Positions 7,078-15,400 of a DNA stretch of 42,621 nucleotides are shown piece after piece. Made by a program: the position numbers and the translations under genes. Numbering within the stretch: the first letter of the stretch is position 1; each line of letters begins with the position of its first letter. The DNA comes from Muribaculum sp. Lineage in GTDB: Bacteria > Bacillota > Clostridia > Lachnospirales > Lachnospiraceae. The DNA lies in the NCBI GenBank assembly GCA_023663505.1, contig JAMPHH010000022.1, positions 1-42,621 of the forward strand. Direction: 5' to 3'. The notes under the pieces are model-generated. The model was not told the DNA's origin. It saw nothing but the letters and a program-made list of their open reading frames with translations, and searched no databases.

Positions 7078-7316
7078 ATCGATTCTCGTAGATTGATTTT
7101 GGTATAATATATGAAAAAGCCCGCAGGTTCATTCCCACGGGCAATGAGTCAGGCTCATTGACTTGGCTTAGGAACCGTTCAGAAATAACTTTGCAAAAGT
7201 TATTTCTGGTTCCGGTAAATTGCGAAGCAATTTTCAGGAATTGTTAAAAATTATTTTTTAACAATTCCTTACTGCCTGCGCAAATCCACGAAACTGACTT
7301 GAAAAATGCGGTGCGG
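7078..7316. other. Intergenic run of five consecutive hairpins after the subtilase gene
   Basis: Read on plus-strand coordinates: terminator stem 7119-7123/7138-7142; CAATGAG stem 7142-7148/7154-7160; a compound stem 7171-7176/7208-7213 and 7181-7192/7196-7207 with loop GCA; AAATTGC-GAA-GCAATTT (7217-7233); and a 15-bp stem 7236-7250/7255-7269. All stems are perfect. The 7211-7270 part recurs, in the same orientation relative to the upstream gene, after the hydratase gene. Confidence 0.8.
7114..7142 (-). terminator. Intrinsic terminator of the subtilase transcription unit
   Basis: On the minus strand GCCCG (7138-7142) pairs with CGGGC (7119-7123), followed by five T (7118-7114). It ends transcription about 175 nt after the peptidase stop. 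Confidence 0.7.
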
Positions 7317-9092
7317 TCACACTCCCACCAGCGCCTCAAACACTCCCTCGAGATTCAGCCTGCCGTAGCCTGTTTCCCTGTTGGGATATGCCAGATCTGC
7401 GGAGCGGGAGGCTCCCCGAATCAGGTAGCTCTTTAGCTCTCGGCTCTCGGCGTAGGGGCTGCGCGATTCCACCACCGCCCACTGCAGGAACTGTGCCACG
7501 GCTCCGGCTGTGATCGCCGCCGCAAGACTGGAACCGCTCTGAGCTCCCTTGATCGTGGATACATTCACTCCCGGAGCCGTGATGTCCGGTCTGACCGCGC
7601 CGGTACGGGAATACCCCCTGCCGGAATCAATGGCAACGCTAAGGTTCGTCGGATTGTAAAAGCTGACTCCGATCACCTCCTCCGCCATGGCAGGCTCCGT
7701 CAAGGTGATATAGGGGTCGGGGCGCAGGAACTGCACCTGTGCGTCCAAGAATTCCGTTATGGGCAGCCACATATTAAAGGAGCCGTTATAAATCGCCCCG
7801 ATGGAGGAGACCTGAAATGTCCAAATGCCCGGCGTGGGGTTCTGTAAGCGGAAGCGCAAAAGCTGTTCCCCCGAGGCAGGCTCCACCAGAATCGCATCCA
7901 TAGTGATGATCGTATTCTCATAGATCAATCGGTAATTGACGCTCTGCCCGTTATTCTGGCGCAGGGGCGGAATAGTCTCGCCTCCCGGGGAGCGCAGCCC
8001 TACCTGCAGGGTGTCCGGCAGGCTGCTCCAGCATTCCAATATAAAGCCGCTGCAATTATCACCCACCCGAACCTCCACGTTATCCATGATGACATTGGAG
8101 GAGCTCCCCTGTCCGGACGCATTGGGAGATGCAAGCTGTCCCCTGTAATGATGCGCCGCGTTGCCCTCGTTGCCGCCGCAGACCACCACCGCCCGACTGC
8201 GCCGCACCGCCACGGAATTAAGATATCTGGACAGGGCGGAGGTTCCCGTGTGATCTCCGGTGTTGGTGCCAAGCCCCAGACAGATGATCACCGGACGCTT
8301 CAGGGCGCGGGCGAAGGTGTCCGCATACTGCACCGCAAGCATGATGTCATTCTCCTGATATGCGGGACTTCCCGCGGGCACCAGATTAAATGACCGCAGA
8401 TAATTCTTGCATTCCTTCAGCTTCACCGCCACGATATCAGCCTCCGGCGCCGCTCCCAGATAGCTGTTAGACCCCGCCACGGAATTGCCCGCCGCAAGCG
8501 CCGCGAGAATGCTCCCGTGCCCGTTGGTGTCCCGACTGGGCACAATGTCATAGGGTCTTTCCGAGCTCAATGCCTCATTGATATCCGCTCTGGTATATTC
8601 GCTGCCATACAAAAACCCCGCAGGCGGCGTGCCCGTCTGTACCGTCTGATCCCAAATGGCAAGAATCCTGCTGCCCCCTGAGGCATCGCGAAAAACATCT
8701 AAGGTATAGTCAATCCCCGTGTCAATGCAGCAGATAATGCACCCCCGTCCCGTGAGTCCAAGCGGCTCGCGCTGTATCTGGGTGATGCCGCTGGCAATCA
8801 GCGCGTCAGGATTAAAGGTGTTGCCCGTCCCCCCGATCTGCATCAGCCCGTAGAGATTCGGCACACTCTGGTACTCAAAGACTCCCCTTCTGGAAAAGCT
8901 GGGAGCCACGTTGGAGGGCAGATAAACAATATTGTAAAGACCGTCCACATCCATATAACAGGCGGATTCCTCTGACTGGGAAAAGTCGGACAGCGAGAAA
9001 TCCGTAATGTAATCCACGGTACTCTCCGAAAGAATGCTCTCCTTACATCTTCGGGCATACTCAGCGTTATTGTTCATATCAAAAATATCCAT
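7317..9092 (-). CDS. S8 family peptidase (Csp-like subtilase)
   Basis: A 591-aa subtilisin-like serine protease. The catalytic triad appears intact: Asp124 in CCIDTGIDYT, His192 in NGHGS, and Ser522 in GSSLAAAITAG. A large insert domain of about 200 residues sits between the His and Ser blocks, with a jelly-roll-like segment, as in the clostridial Csp germination proteases. No signal peptide is seen, again as in Csp proteins packaged in spores. The RBS GGTGGAG precedes the ATG by 6 nt. It lies 32 bp after the MATE gene and may be read with it. A germination role is possible, but many Lachnospiraceae carry several such subtilases of unknown role. Confidence 0.9.
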   Translation of the reverse strand: MDIFDMNNNAEYARRCKESILSESTVDYITDFSLSDFSQSEESACYMDVDGLYNIVYLPSNVAPSFSRRGVFEYQSVPNLYGLMQIGGTGNTFNPDALIASGITQIQREPLGLTGRGCIICCIDTGIDYTLDVFRDASGGSRILAIWDQTVQTGTPPAGFLYGSEYTRADINEALSSERPYDIVPSRDTNGHGSILAALAAGNSVAGSNSYLGAAPEADIVAVKLKECKNYLRSFNLVPAGSPAYQENDIMLAVQYADTFARALKRPVIICLGLGTNTGDHTGTSALSRYLNSVAVRRSRAVVVCGGNEGNAAHHYRGQLASPNASGQGSSSNVIMDNVEVRVGDNCSGFILECWSSLPDTLQVGLRSPGGETIPPLRQNNGQSVNYRLIYENTIITMDAILVEPASGEQLLRFRLQNPTPGIWTFQVSSIGAIYNGSFNMWLPITEFLDAQVQFLRPDPYITLTEPAMAEEVIGVSFYNPTNLSVAIDSGRGYSRTGAVRPDITAPGVNVSTIKGAQSGSSLAAAITAGAVAQFLQWAVVESRSPYAESRELKSYLIRGASRSADLAYPNRETGYGRLNLEGVFEALVGV

Positions 9093-9124
9093 AGACGCTC
9101 CACCACACAGGCGTTTATATCATG

Positions 9125-10495
9125 CTATGCTTCCCGAGGGTCTTTTGTGCGGATAATCTCCTTCCATTTGGGAGAAAACATATAATATCCAAGCATCATG
9201 AGCATCCCGAAGCCGAAGCTGATGGGATAGCAGAGCATCACATAGGTTCCGTCAAAAAAGTATGATATAATATAGGCGCTTGGCACACGCACAAGCCAAA
9301 GCATCATAATATTCACGATCGTGGTATACCGAATCAGCCCCACGCCGTTTACAATACAGATAATACCGTTGAAAATCGCATACAGCCACTGAGATAGGAG
9401 CAGCACCATCACATATCTTCCGGCATAGAGCAATCCCCCCTCGTCCTTCATAAAGATTCTGAGTATGGGCATTCTGAAGGAAATCACCAGCAGTCCCGCC
9501 GTCAAGGTGATCATGCCGGATATGAGCGGTATCTTAAGATATCCCTGTCGCAGCCTCTCAATATTTCTCGCGCCGTAATTCTGCCCTGAAAAGGTGGTCG
9601 CCGCGGAGGACAATGCCGTGATTGCCACATTGGTGATTCCGGTCACTCTCCCCGCCACGGAAACACCCGCCATAAATGTGGAGCCTTGGGCGTTTACAAG
9701 GGACTGCAGCACCACATGCCCGAAGGAATACAGGGAATTGTTCAACCCGATGGGCAGCCCGATCTTGACAATATTGCCCAATTCTTCCCTGTCGCAAAGC
9801 TTGGGCAAAAAGGAAAAACATAATTTCGGAAATTTCCTGCGGATATAGACAATGCTGACCAACCATGAAAGGTACATCGCTATGATGGTCGCGAGGGCGG
9901 CTCCGCGCGCGTCCATTCCCAGCCCCGCCACAAACACAAGGTCTAGCACGATATTGGCGATACAGGATACCACCAGAAACCACAGGGAAGCCTTGCTGTC
10001 CCCCAGTCCGCGCAGAATCCCCGCGTTCATGTTATAGCCCACATTGCCAAGAGCGCCAACATATATGATCCTTGTATAGCTCACCGCCGCGTCCCATGTA
10101 TCGTCAGGCGTTCCCATCAACCTTAATATCAGCGGCGTGATAAACAATCCTGCCACGCACACGGGAATCCCCACCATATAGACACAGGAGATCGCCGTAT
10201 GTGTCACCCTGTTAAGCTTTTCTTCATTATTTGCGCCGGTGTATTGGGAGACGAGAATGGAGACGCCCGTCCCCACACCCAGAAAAAGCCCCAACAGCAC
10301 CTCCACGGGCTGCGAGCTTGTCCCCACGGCGGCAAGAGAGGTCTTGCCGCAATAATTGCCGATCACCAAGGTATCCACCGTGGTATAGAGCTGCTGCAGC
10401 ACGTTTCCGATGATGATCGGAATCGCGAACAGGAAAACCTTGCTCATGATCGGTCCATAGGTCATATCTATCTTTCCACTCCGGCTCACTGACAT
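9125..10495 (-). CDS. MATE family efflux transporter
   Basis: A 456-aa integral membrane protein of normal MATE length with twelve hydrophobic segments in two similar halves. N-terminal features SKVFLFAIPIIIGNVLQQLY and DTLVIGNYCG are typical, as is GLPIGLNNSLYS at the start of the second half. These proteins export cationic drugs or metabolites using Na+ or H+ gradients. The start ATG is preceded by GAGGAG. The substrate cannot be told from sequence. The subtilase gene follows closely. Confidence 0.93.
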   Translation of the reverse strand: MSVSRSGKIDMTYGPIMSKVFLFAIPIIIGNVLQQLYTTVDTLVIGNYCGKTSLAAVGTSSQPVEVLLGLFLGVGTGVSILVSQYTGANNEEKLNRVTHTAISCVYMVGIPVCVAGLFITPLILRLMGTPDDTWDAAVSYTRIIYVGALGNVGYNMNAGILRGLGDSKASLWFLVVSCIANIVLDLVFVAGLGMDARGAALATIIAMYLSWLVSIVYIRRKFPKLCFSFLPKLCDREELGNIVKIGLPIGLNNSLYSFGHVVLQSLVNAQGSTFMAGVSVAGRVTGITNVAITALSSAATTFSGQNYGARNIERLRQGYLKIPLISGMITLTAGLLVISFRMPILRIFMKDEGGLLYAGRYVMVLLLSQWLYAIFNGIICIVNGVGLIRYTTIVNIMMLWLVRVPSAYIISYFFDGTYVMLCYPISFGFGMLMMLGYYMFSPKWKEIIRTKDPREA

Positions 10496-10528
10496 CTCTG
10501 CTCCTCATGACTTCCGCGAATAATGAAT

Positions 10529-10569
10529 CAAGTCAACGAAGTTGACTTTGTTAATGCAGTTGACTTTGT
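10529..10569. repeat. Hairpin plus 12-bp direct repeats upstream of the MATE gene
   Basis: AAGTCAAC-GAA-GTTGACTT (10530-10548) is a perfect 8-bp stem. AGTTGACTTTGT occurs at 10540-10551 and again at 10558-10569, with an 18-bp period. It is a possible regulator site for the MATE gene, or part of the 3' structure of the neighbouring unit. Confidence 0.6.
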
Positions 10570-10615
10570 GTTGTGCTTGCACAAGCATTTGACTCCCTGT
10601 GCGTCTCTGTGCACA

Positions 10616-10641
10616 AAAGAGAGCCCGCAAAGGCTCTCTTT
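10616..10641 (-). terminator. Intrinsic terminator of the coiled-coil gene
   Basis: Arms AAAGAGAGCC (10616-10625) and GGCTCTCTTT (10632-10641) form a perfect 10-bp stem with a 6-nt loop. In the minus direction it ends in TTTT. It lies about 50 nt after the stop at 10690. Confidence 0.85.
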
Positions 10642-10689
10642 ACTTTATTACTATTTATTGCTCTATGCACACCATGCGTTCTGTATCGC

Positions 10690-11610
10690 TTACAGATAAT
10701 CCGTATCCCTGATGACGATCTTGGCAGGATTATCCCACATGGCGTTCGCTCGGTTTACACCTGTCACGCTATCCGCCTTCGCCTGCTTCTCTGTATTACT
10801 GCTTACACCTAAGTCAGCAAACGATGTGGCGGCAGCCCATCTGGTTCTCTGCTCCTGCTTCTCAAGCTCCGCCCTCTTGGGTGCCGTGTCCGCGCCTCGG
10901 TTCTCGTCCTGTCGGATCTCGCCCTTCAAAATAGCGACGCCGCCCTCGATACGGGCGATCACTCTGTCCTGAACTCCCATATTCTTCATCTGTGAATTCG
11001 CCGCTACCATTCCCTGCATCTGCGCCGCGGAGATTCCGGTCTCCTGATCGTCCGTATTGCTATTCTCTGCTTCCTTGACGCCCGTGTCTCTTGAAGTGAC
11101 ACTCCTGTCATCAACGCTCTGTGCCTTGCTTCCTGTCGCATTGTTGGCCGCGACCTCCTTCTGAGCACCGCTCTGTGCCTGCACAGCCTTCGCCTGAGAA
11201 TCCCTGCCCGCATTGTCCTTGGTATCGGTATCCTTGGTCTCTGTCTCTCTGCCCTCCGCAGCCTTGACCGCTGACGCCTTCTTCTCGTCAGCCCTTCTCT
11301 CCTCGCTGCCTGTGTCAGTGCGCCCGGTCTGTGCGTTGTCCTTTATCAGCTCCTTCTGCTTCTCCTTGCGAATCTCCGCCTGATGCTGTCTGAGCTTGGC
11401 ATTGAGACTGCTGATCTCCTGCTGGAGCTCTTGACGCTTCTTTGTCTTCTCCTCGACAGGCATATCCTTGTTGGAGGAAAGCGCCTGCTTCTGACGCTGC
11501 ACCTCGGAAATCTCATCTTGAATGCTCTTACTCACAGTGTCCACGGACTGCGCAGACATCATCTGTCCGCCTGATGCACTTCCTATCGCGCTTATACCGC
11601 TGATTCCCAT
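10690..11610 (-). CDS. Hydrophilic coiled-coil protein, possibly FlxA-like
   Basis: A 306-aa protein of unknown function. The start MGISGISAIGSASGGQMM is small and polar with no signal peptide. Residues about 25-90 form a strong Gln/Glu/Lys-rich coiled coil (SVDTVSKSIQDEISEVQ, then QELQQEISSLNAKLRQHQ). Residues 90-205 are low-complexity, rich in Ala, Asp, Lys and Thr and probably disordered. The C-terminal third is weakly helical. The coiled-coil part resembles FlxA-like proteins, which in enteric bacteria belong to the flagellar regulon, but I see no sigma-28 promoter here. RBS AGGGAGA is close to the ATG. Confidence 0.55.
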   Translation of the reverse strand: MGISGISAIGSASGGQMMSAQSVDTVSKSIQDEISEVQRQKQALSSNKDMPVEEKTKKRQELQQEISSLNAKLRQHQAEIRKEKQKELIKDNAQTGRTDTGSEERRADEKKASAVKAAEGRETETKDTDTKDNAGRDSQAKAVQAQSGAQKEVAANNATGSKAQSVDDRSVTSRDTGVKEAENSNTDDQETGISAAQMQGMVAANSQMKNMGVQDRVIARIEGGVAILKGEIRQDENRGADTAPKRAELEKQEQRTRWAAATSFADLGVSSNTEKQAKADSVTGVNRANAMWDNPAKIVIRDTDYL

Positions 11611-11737
11611 GTTATCATCTCCCTTCCCTTGAAGAATGAGATATCTCGCAACGGCTCAACATTCCGCTAAGCTGTCGCGTCATTTCTCCTTTGTCTCCGA
11701 TTTTGGGTAGACTGCTCCCATTTTTTTATTGTAAAAT

Positions 11738-11766
11738 ATTATACAACAATATGGAGAAAATTGGAA
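11738..11766 (-). promoter_or_regulatory. Probable promoter of the coiled-coil gene
   Basis: On the minus strand a perfect -10 TATAAT (11738-11743) has a weak -35 TTCCAA (11761-11766) 17 bp upstream. The leader would be about 120 nt. Confidence 0.45.
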
Positions 11767-11799
11767 TAGTTTTTTGAAAATTTTCTAATACAAAATTTC

Positions 11800-12309
11800 T
11801 TAATATTCAATTCCCTCGCGGGCTTTTATGCCTTGCTCGTAGGGGTGTTTTATGCAGCGCATCTCTGTGATATAGTCTGCGGCTTCACACAGGAAATCTG
11901 CGGGATCGCGACCTGTGAGCACCAGCTCTATATCCTTGTATGAGATAAGCTTTTTAAGGAGCTCTATGTTCAGGAGTCCCCATTTAACGGGGTAGGTGAT
12001 CTCGTCCAACACGATCAGCTGCATATCTCCGGAGCACGCCGACGCGAGCAATTGGGTCAGCATGTGGTCATGAATCTCTGTGAGAGCGACCTTGTCCTCC
12101 TCTGTCATGGAAGCATAGAAGCCAAAGTCTCTGGGACTTCGGCATATTTGTATCATGGGAAGCTGTGCGAGACTGTGCAGCTCCCCCGTGTCATTCCCCT
12201 TCATGAACTGCGCAAATGTCACGTTCCAGCCGCGGCCCGCAGCCCTCATTGCAAGACCGATCGCCGCCGTGGTCTTGCCCTTGCCGTCTCCGGTATATAA
12301 ATGTATCAT
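11800..12309 (-). CDS. cobO: Cob(I)yrinic acid a,c-diamide adenosyltransferase (CobO/BtuR type)
   Basis: Transfers the adenosyl group of ATP to cob(I)alamin or its precursors to make the coenzyme form. A 169-aa P-loop protein with TGDGKGKTTAAIGLAMRA near the N-terminus, the Walker-B-like LIVLDEITYP, and the family segment VLTGRDP. I start it at the ATG at 12309 (MIHLYTGDG) because AAGGAG (12315-12320) lies 5 nt upstream. The longer frame beginning with a TTG at 12339 has no good ribosome site. The gene follows a methionine-synthase-activation-type gene by 48 bp, consistent with a small corrinoid unit. Confidence 0.92.
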   Translation of the reverse strand: MIHLYTGDGKGKTTAAIGLAMRAAGRGWNVTFAQFMKGNDTGELHSLAQLPMIQICRSPRDFGFYASMTEEDKVALTEIHDHMLTQLLASACSGDMQLIVLDEITYPVKWGLLNIELLKKLISYKDIELVLTGRDPADFLCEAADYITEMRCIKHPYEQGIKAREGIEY

Positions 12310-12357
12310 ATTTGCTCCTTTTTGGGACCCCAATATCAAGTCAGAACAGATTCATCA

Positions 12358-13038
12358 CTAATCCAGTCCGAAAATCCTGCGATAACCGTATGTAAAAGGT
12401 CTGTCCGTCATATCTGTCGGATAATGTGCCCTTTGCTGTCTTTCCATGCGGTTGGGGCAGTCTGCGCTGCCACAGCTTAAGCAGATTCCCTCGCAGACCG
12501 CATCGGAATCCTCCGTCAGCTCCGCATAGAATGCCACGCTCTTTTTGGGCAGCAGGCAGTAGGCATCTGTACAGGTCACAGGCACCTGCAGGGCTTGTAA
12601 CAGTTCGGGCAGGACCTCCAACGGGTACTCCGCCTCGCTGCCCGGAAAATAATATCGCTTCACATGCTGCGATTCCTGCTTCCACATCCACTCATTCCAA
12701 AGGGGATATGCCTGAAGCAAAAGCTCACTGGCAATGGTCTCTGTCATATAAGCCTCCGAGAGCAGCCCCTGCCGCAGATAGTCCTCCTGCAGGGCGTCTA
12801 TGCCCGCTCCAAGCGTTATGCAGACGCCTACCAATTTCTCCTGCTCCTCACAGGCAAAGCCTGCCCGCCCCGTCTGCACGTCCAGCCGAATCCTCTCCTG
12901 CATGGAGACAGCCACAGCTCCCAAAACAGGCAGCTGTGGCTCCTCGTAATGATATTTCTGACAAATATCCTTGATAAAGCTCTCCTCAACCATTCCCTCG
13001 ATCAATTTCTCGAAAAAAGGCTGCAATCCTCCAACCAC
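12358..13038 (-). CDS. Vitamin B12-dependent methionine synthase activation-domain protein
   Basis: A 226-aa stand-alone relative of the MetH activation domain, which presents S-adenosylmethionine to oxidised cobalamin during reductive methylation. The recognisable part is YYFPGSEAEYPLEVLPELL, then LLPKKSVAFYAEL and a Cys cluster (C-x3-C-x2-C-x5-C) in GICLSCGSADCPNRM, as in clostridial single-domain homologues where it may bind a metal or cluster. The GTG start at 13038 is preceded by GAGGAA. The family-typical GYGD motif reads GSEA here, so the SAM site may differ. The neighbouring adenosyltransferase supports a corrinoid role. Confidence 0.7.
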   Translation of the reverse strand: MVGGLQPFFEKLIEGMVEESFIKDICQKYHYEEPQLPVLGAVAVSMQERIRLDVQTGRAGFACEEQEKLVGVCITLGAGIDALQEDYLRQGLLSEAYMTETIASELLLQAYPLWNEWMWKQESQHVKRYYFPGSEAEYPLEVLPELLQALQVPVTCTDAYCLLPKKSVAFYAELTEDSDAVCEGICLSCGSADCPNRMERQQRAHYPTDMTDRPFTYGYRRIFGLD

Positions 13039-13091
13039 GATTCCTCTTTTCCTCCAACATTATACTATATGACACACGCCACCTGAAAACC

Positions 13092-13216
13092 ATTGCTCGC
13101 GGGAGTCAATGGGAAGAATCGCCGCCCTCGCGATTCTTCCGTATGAGAGAGGTTCGCCATGCGAACCTTAGAATTTCTCTGCGAAGCAGCCCTTGCTGCG
13201 AGCGGTTAGAAATTCT
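13092..13216. other. Hairpin cluster between the ATPase gene end and the corrinoid unit
   Basis: Perfect stems: GGAAGAATCGC 13112-13122 with 13130-13140; AGGTTCGC-CAT-GCGAACCT 13150-13168; AGAATTTCT 13170-13178 with 13208-13216, enclosing a nested GCAGC/GCTGC stem (13186-13199). A short CATTG/CAATG pair lies at the left end. No clear T-run follows, so it is probably a processed or stabilised 3' end of the ATPase transcript rather than a simple terminator. The GCGAAGC word (13181-13187) is shared with the other 3' elements. Confidence 0.6.
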
Positions 13217-13218
13217 TC

Positions 13219-15138
13219 TCATACTTTTACCCGCAGGCAGCGGATTGCGTTCAGCACGGCGAGCACCATAACACCCACGTCCGCAAAAATCGCCATCCAC
13301 ATATTCGCAATTCCCAGAGCGCCGAGGATCAGGCAGATTCCCTTCACTCCCAGTGCGAACACGATATTTTCATAGACAACGCGCAGACACTTTCTGGAGA
13401 TTTTTATGGCAAGCGCGATCTTCAAGGGATTGTCATCCATAAGGACAATGTCCGCCGCCTCGATTGCTGCGTCAGACCCCATGGCTCCCATGGCGATTCC
13501 AATGTCCGCCCGAGAGAGCACCGGTGCGTCATTGATGCCATCTCCCACAAAGGCGAGATTCTCCCTTTTGCCCTGAGCCGCCAGAAGCTCCTCAACCCGA
13601 TTGACCTTGTCAGCAGGCAGCAGTTCGCTATGCACCTCGTCCAGTCCAAGCTCACCCGCCACATGCTCCGCCACCGCCTTCGCGTCCCCTGTAAGCATCA
13701 CGGTCTTTTTCACACCCGATGACTTCAACGCCTTGATTGCTTCCTTGGAGGAGTCCTTCACCACATCGGCGATCAGGATCGCCCCCGCGTATGTCCCGTC
13801 CACCGCAACATATACCACGGTGCCTATTCCGTCACATTCCGTATAGTCTAACTTCAATCTCTGCATAAGCTTCGCGTTGCCCGCCGCCACATCATGACCG
13901 TCCACCTTGGCGGTAACGCCGTGTCCGCCAATCTCCTCCACATCCGAGATCTTGTCATTGTCAATGGCTTCGCCGTATGCCTCCCGCAAGCTCTTGCTGA
14001 TGGGGTGACTGGAATAATTCTCGGCATGTGCGGCATAGTAAAGCAGACGCTTCCTTGCCTCCTCTGCCCCATCAGACGGAGTAGAGGACGGAAGCTGCAC
14101 ATCTGTCACCTGAAACACGCCCTTAGTCAGGGTTCCTGTCTTGTCAAACACCACACAGCCCGTCTGGGCTAACGCCTCCAAATAATTGGAGCCCTTGATC
14201 AGTATACCACAGGAGGAGGCTCCTCCGATACCCCCAAAAAAGCTTAAGGGAATCGAGATCACCAAAGCACAGGGACAACTGATTACCAAGAACGTCAGCG
14301 CACGGATCAACCATGTGCTCCAATACGCAGAGCCGCCCATGATGAGGCTCACGACGGGCGGCAGGATCGCCAACGCCAACGCACCATAGCAGACCGCCGG
14401 AGTATAATACTTGGCAAATTTGGTGATAAAGTTCTCCGAGCGCGATTTCTTCATGCTGGAATTCTCCACCAAATCCAGAATCTTGGACACCGTAGACTCC
14501 CCAAACTCTTTGGTGGTCTGTATCTTCAAAAGCCCTGACATATTCACACAGCCGCTGATGATCTGGTCGCCCACGCCTACCTCGCGGGGAACGCTCTCCC
14601 CCGTAAGCGCACTGGTATTCAGGGTGGAGCTGCCCTCTGTCACACAACCGTCTATGGGCACCTTTTCCCCGGGACAGACAACGATGGTCGTACCCACCGC
14701 CACCTCGTCCGGATCCACCTGCTCCAGAGCGCCGGATTCGTTCTCAATATTGGCATAATCCGGACGAATATCCATCAATGCGCTGATGTTGCGGCGGCTT
14801 TTCCCCACGGCAACCGCCTGAAAGAGCTCGCCGATCTGGTAAAAAAGCATAACCGCCACGCCCTCCGCAAACTCGCCCTCGCCGCCTGTCAGCTCCTCAT
14901 AGACCCCCAGCAGCATGGCTCCCACCGTAGCCACTGCCATCAGGAAATTCTCGTCAAAGACCTGACCGTGAATGATGCCCAAGAACGCTTTCCGCAAAAT
15001 ATCATATCCGATGATGGCATAGGGAATCAGATAGAGCGCAAAGCGCAGCAGACCGCCCACCGGCACAAAATACAAAGCCACCATCATACAGGACGCTATG
15101 ATGATCCTATATAAAACCTTTTTTTGCTTCTTGCTCAT
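13219..15138 (-). CDS. Zn2+/Cd2+/Pb2+-type P-type ATPase
   Basis: A 639-aa P1B metal-exporting ATPase of the inner membrane. Motifs: the membrane metal site SCPCALV (Cys288 and Cys290), phosphorylated Asp332 in DKTGTLTKG, the TGE motif in ALTGESVP, the SSHPIS histidine-proline motif, and GDGINDAP. The last membrane helix carries the Lys and DVGVMVLAVLN pattern of the Zn/Cd/Pb subgroup rather than the Cu subgroup. It has no N-terminal HMA domain: that domain is encoded by the separate gene 12 bp upstream. Both are controlled from the dyad-rich promoter region at 15401-15486. Confidence 0.95.
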   Translation of the reverse strand: MSKKQKKVLYRIIIASCMMVALYFVPVGGLLRFALYLIPYAIIGYDILRKAFLGIIHGQVFDENFLMAVATVGAMLLGVYEELTGGEGEFAEGVAVMLFYQIGELFQAVAVGKSRRNISALMDIRPDYANIENESGALEQVDPDEVAVGTTIVVCPGEKVPIDGCVTEGSSTLNTSALTGESVPREVGVGDQIISGCVNMSGLLKIQTTKEFGESTVSKILDLVENSSMKKSRSENFITKFAKYYTPAVCYGALALAILPPVVSLIMGGSAYWSTWLIRALTFLVISCPCALVISIPLSFFGGIGGASSCGILIKGSNYLEALAQTGCVVFDKTGTLTKGVFQVTDVQLPSSTPSDGAEEARKRLLYYAAHAENYSSHPISKSLREAYGEAIDNDKISDVEEIGGHGVTAKVDGHDVAAGNAKLMQRLKLDYTECDGIGTVVYVAVDGTYAGAILIADVVKDSSKEAIKALKSSGVKKTVMLTGDAKAVAEHVAGELGLDEVHSELLPADKVNRVEELLAAQGKRENLAFVGDGINDAPVLSRADIGIAMGAMGSDAAIEAADIVLMDDNPLKIALAIKISRKCLRVVYENIVFALGVKGICLILGALGIANMWMAIFADVGVMVLAVLNAIRCLRVKV

Positions 15139-15150
15139 AATACATTCCCC

Positions 15151-15369
15151 TTATAAGTAAATCTCGCAGTCATCCTCCACCTTCTTGCACGCCTTGAGCA
15201 CCGCCTGCATCACGGATTTGTCATCTGCGCCATCCGCAAACTCCACGTTCATCTTCTGGGTCATAAAGCTCACCACGACGTCCTTCACACCCTCGACGGT
15301 CTTGGCAGCCTCCTCCATCTTCATTGCACAATTAGCACAGTCCACTTCGATTTTGTAAGATTTTTTCAT
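15151..15369 (-). CDS. HMA-domain metal-binding protein (metallochaperone for the adjacent ATPase)
   Basis: A 72-aa complete heavy-metal-associated domain with the ligand pair Cys11/Cys14 in DCANCAMK and the beta-alpha-beta-beta-alpha-beta pattern. The RBS AGGAGG precedes the ATG at 15369. It ends 12 bp before the ATPase start, so it is effectively the detached N-terminal metal-binding domain of that pump. The acidic C-terminus (EDDCEIYL) with a third Cys suits Zn or Cd binding. Confidence 0.93.
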   Translation of the reverse strand: MKKSYKIEVDCANCAMKMEEAAKTVEGVKDVVVSFMTQKMNVEFADGADDKSVMQAVLKACKKVEDDCEIYL

Positions 15370-15400
15370 GATAGATTCCTCCTGAATTTATTTTTTATTT

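Noticed and set aside
12310..12339. TTG start for the adenosyltransferase
   Set aside because: The ATG at 12309 has an ideal AAGGAG and matches the family start; the extension does not.
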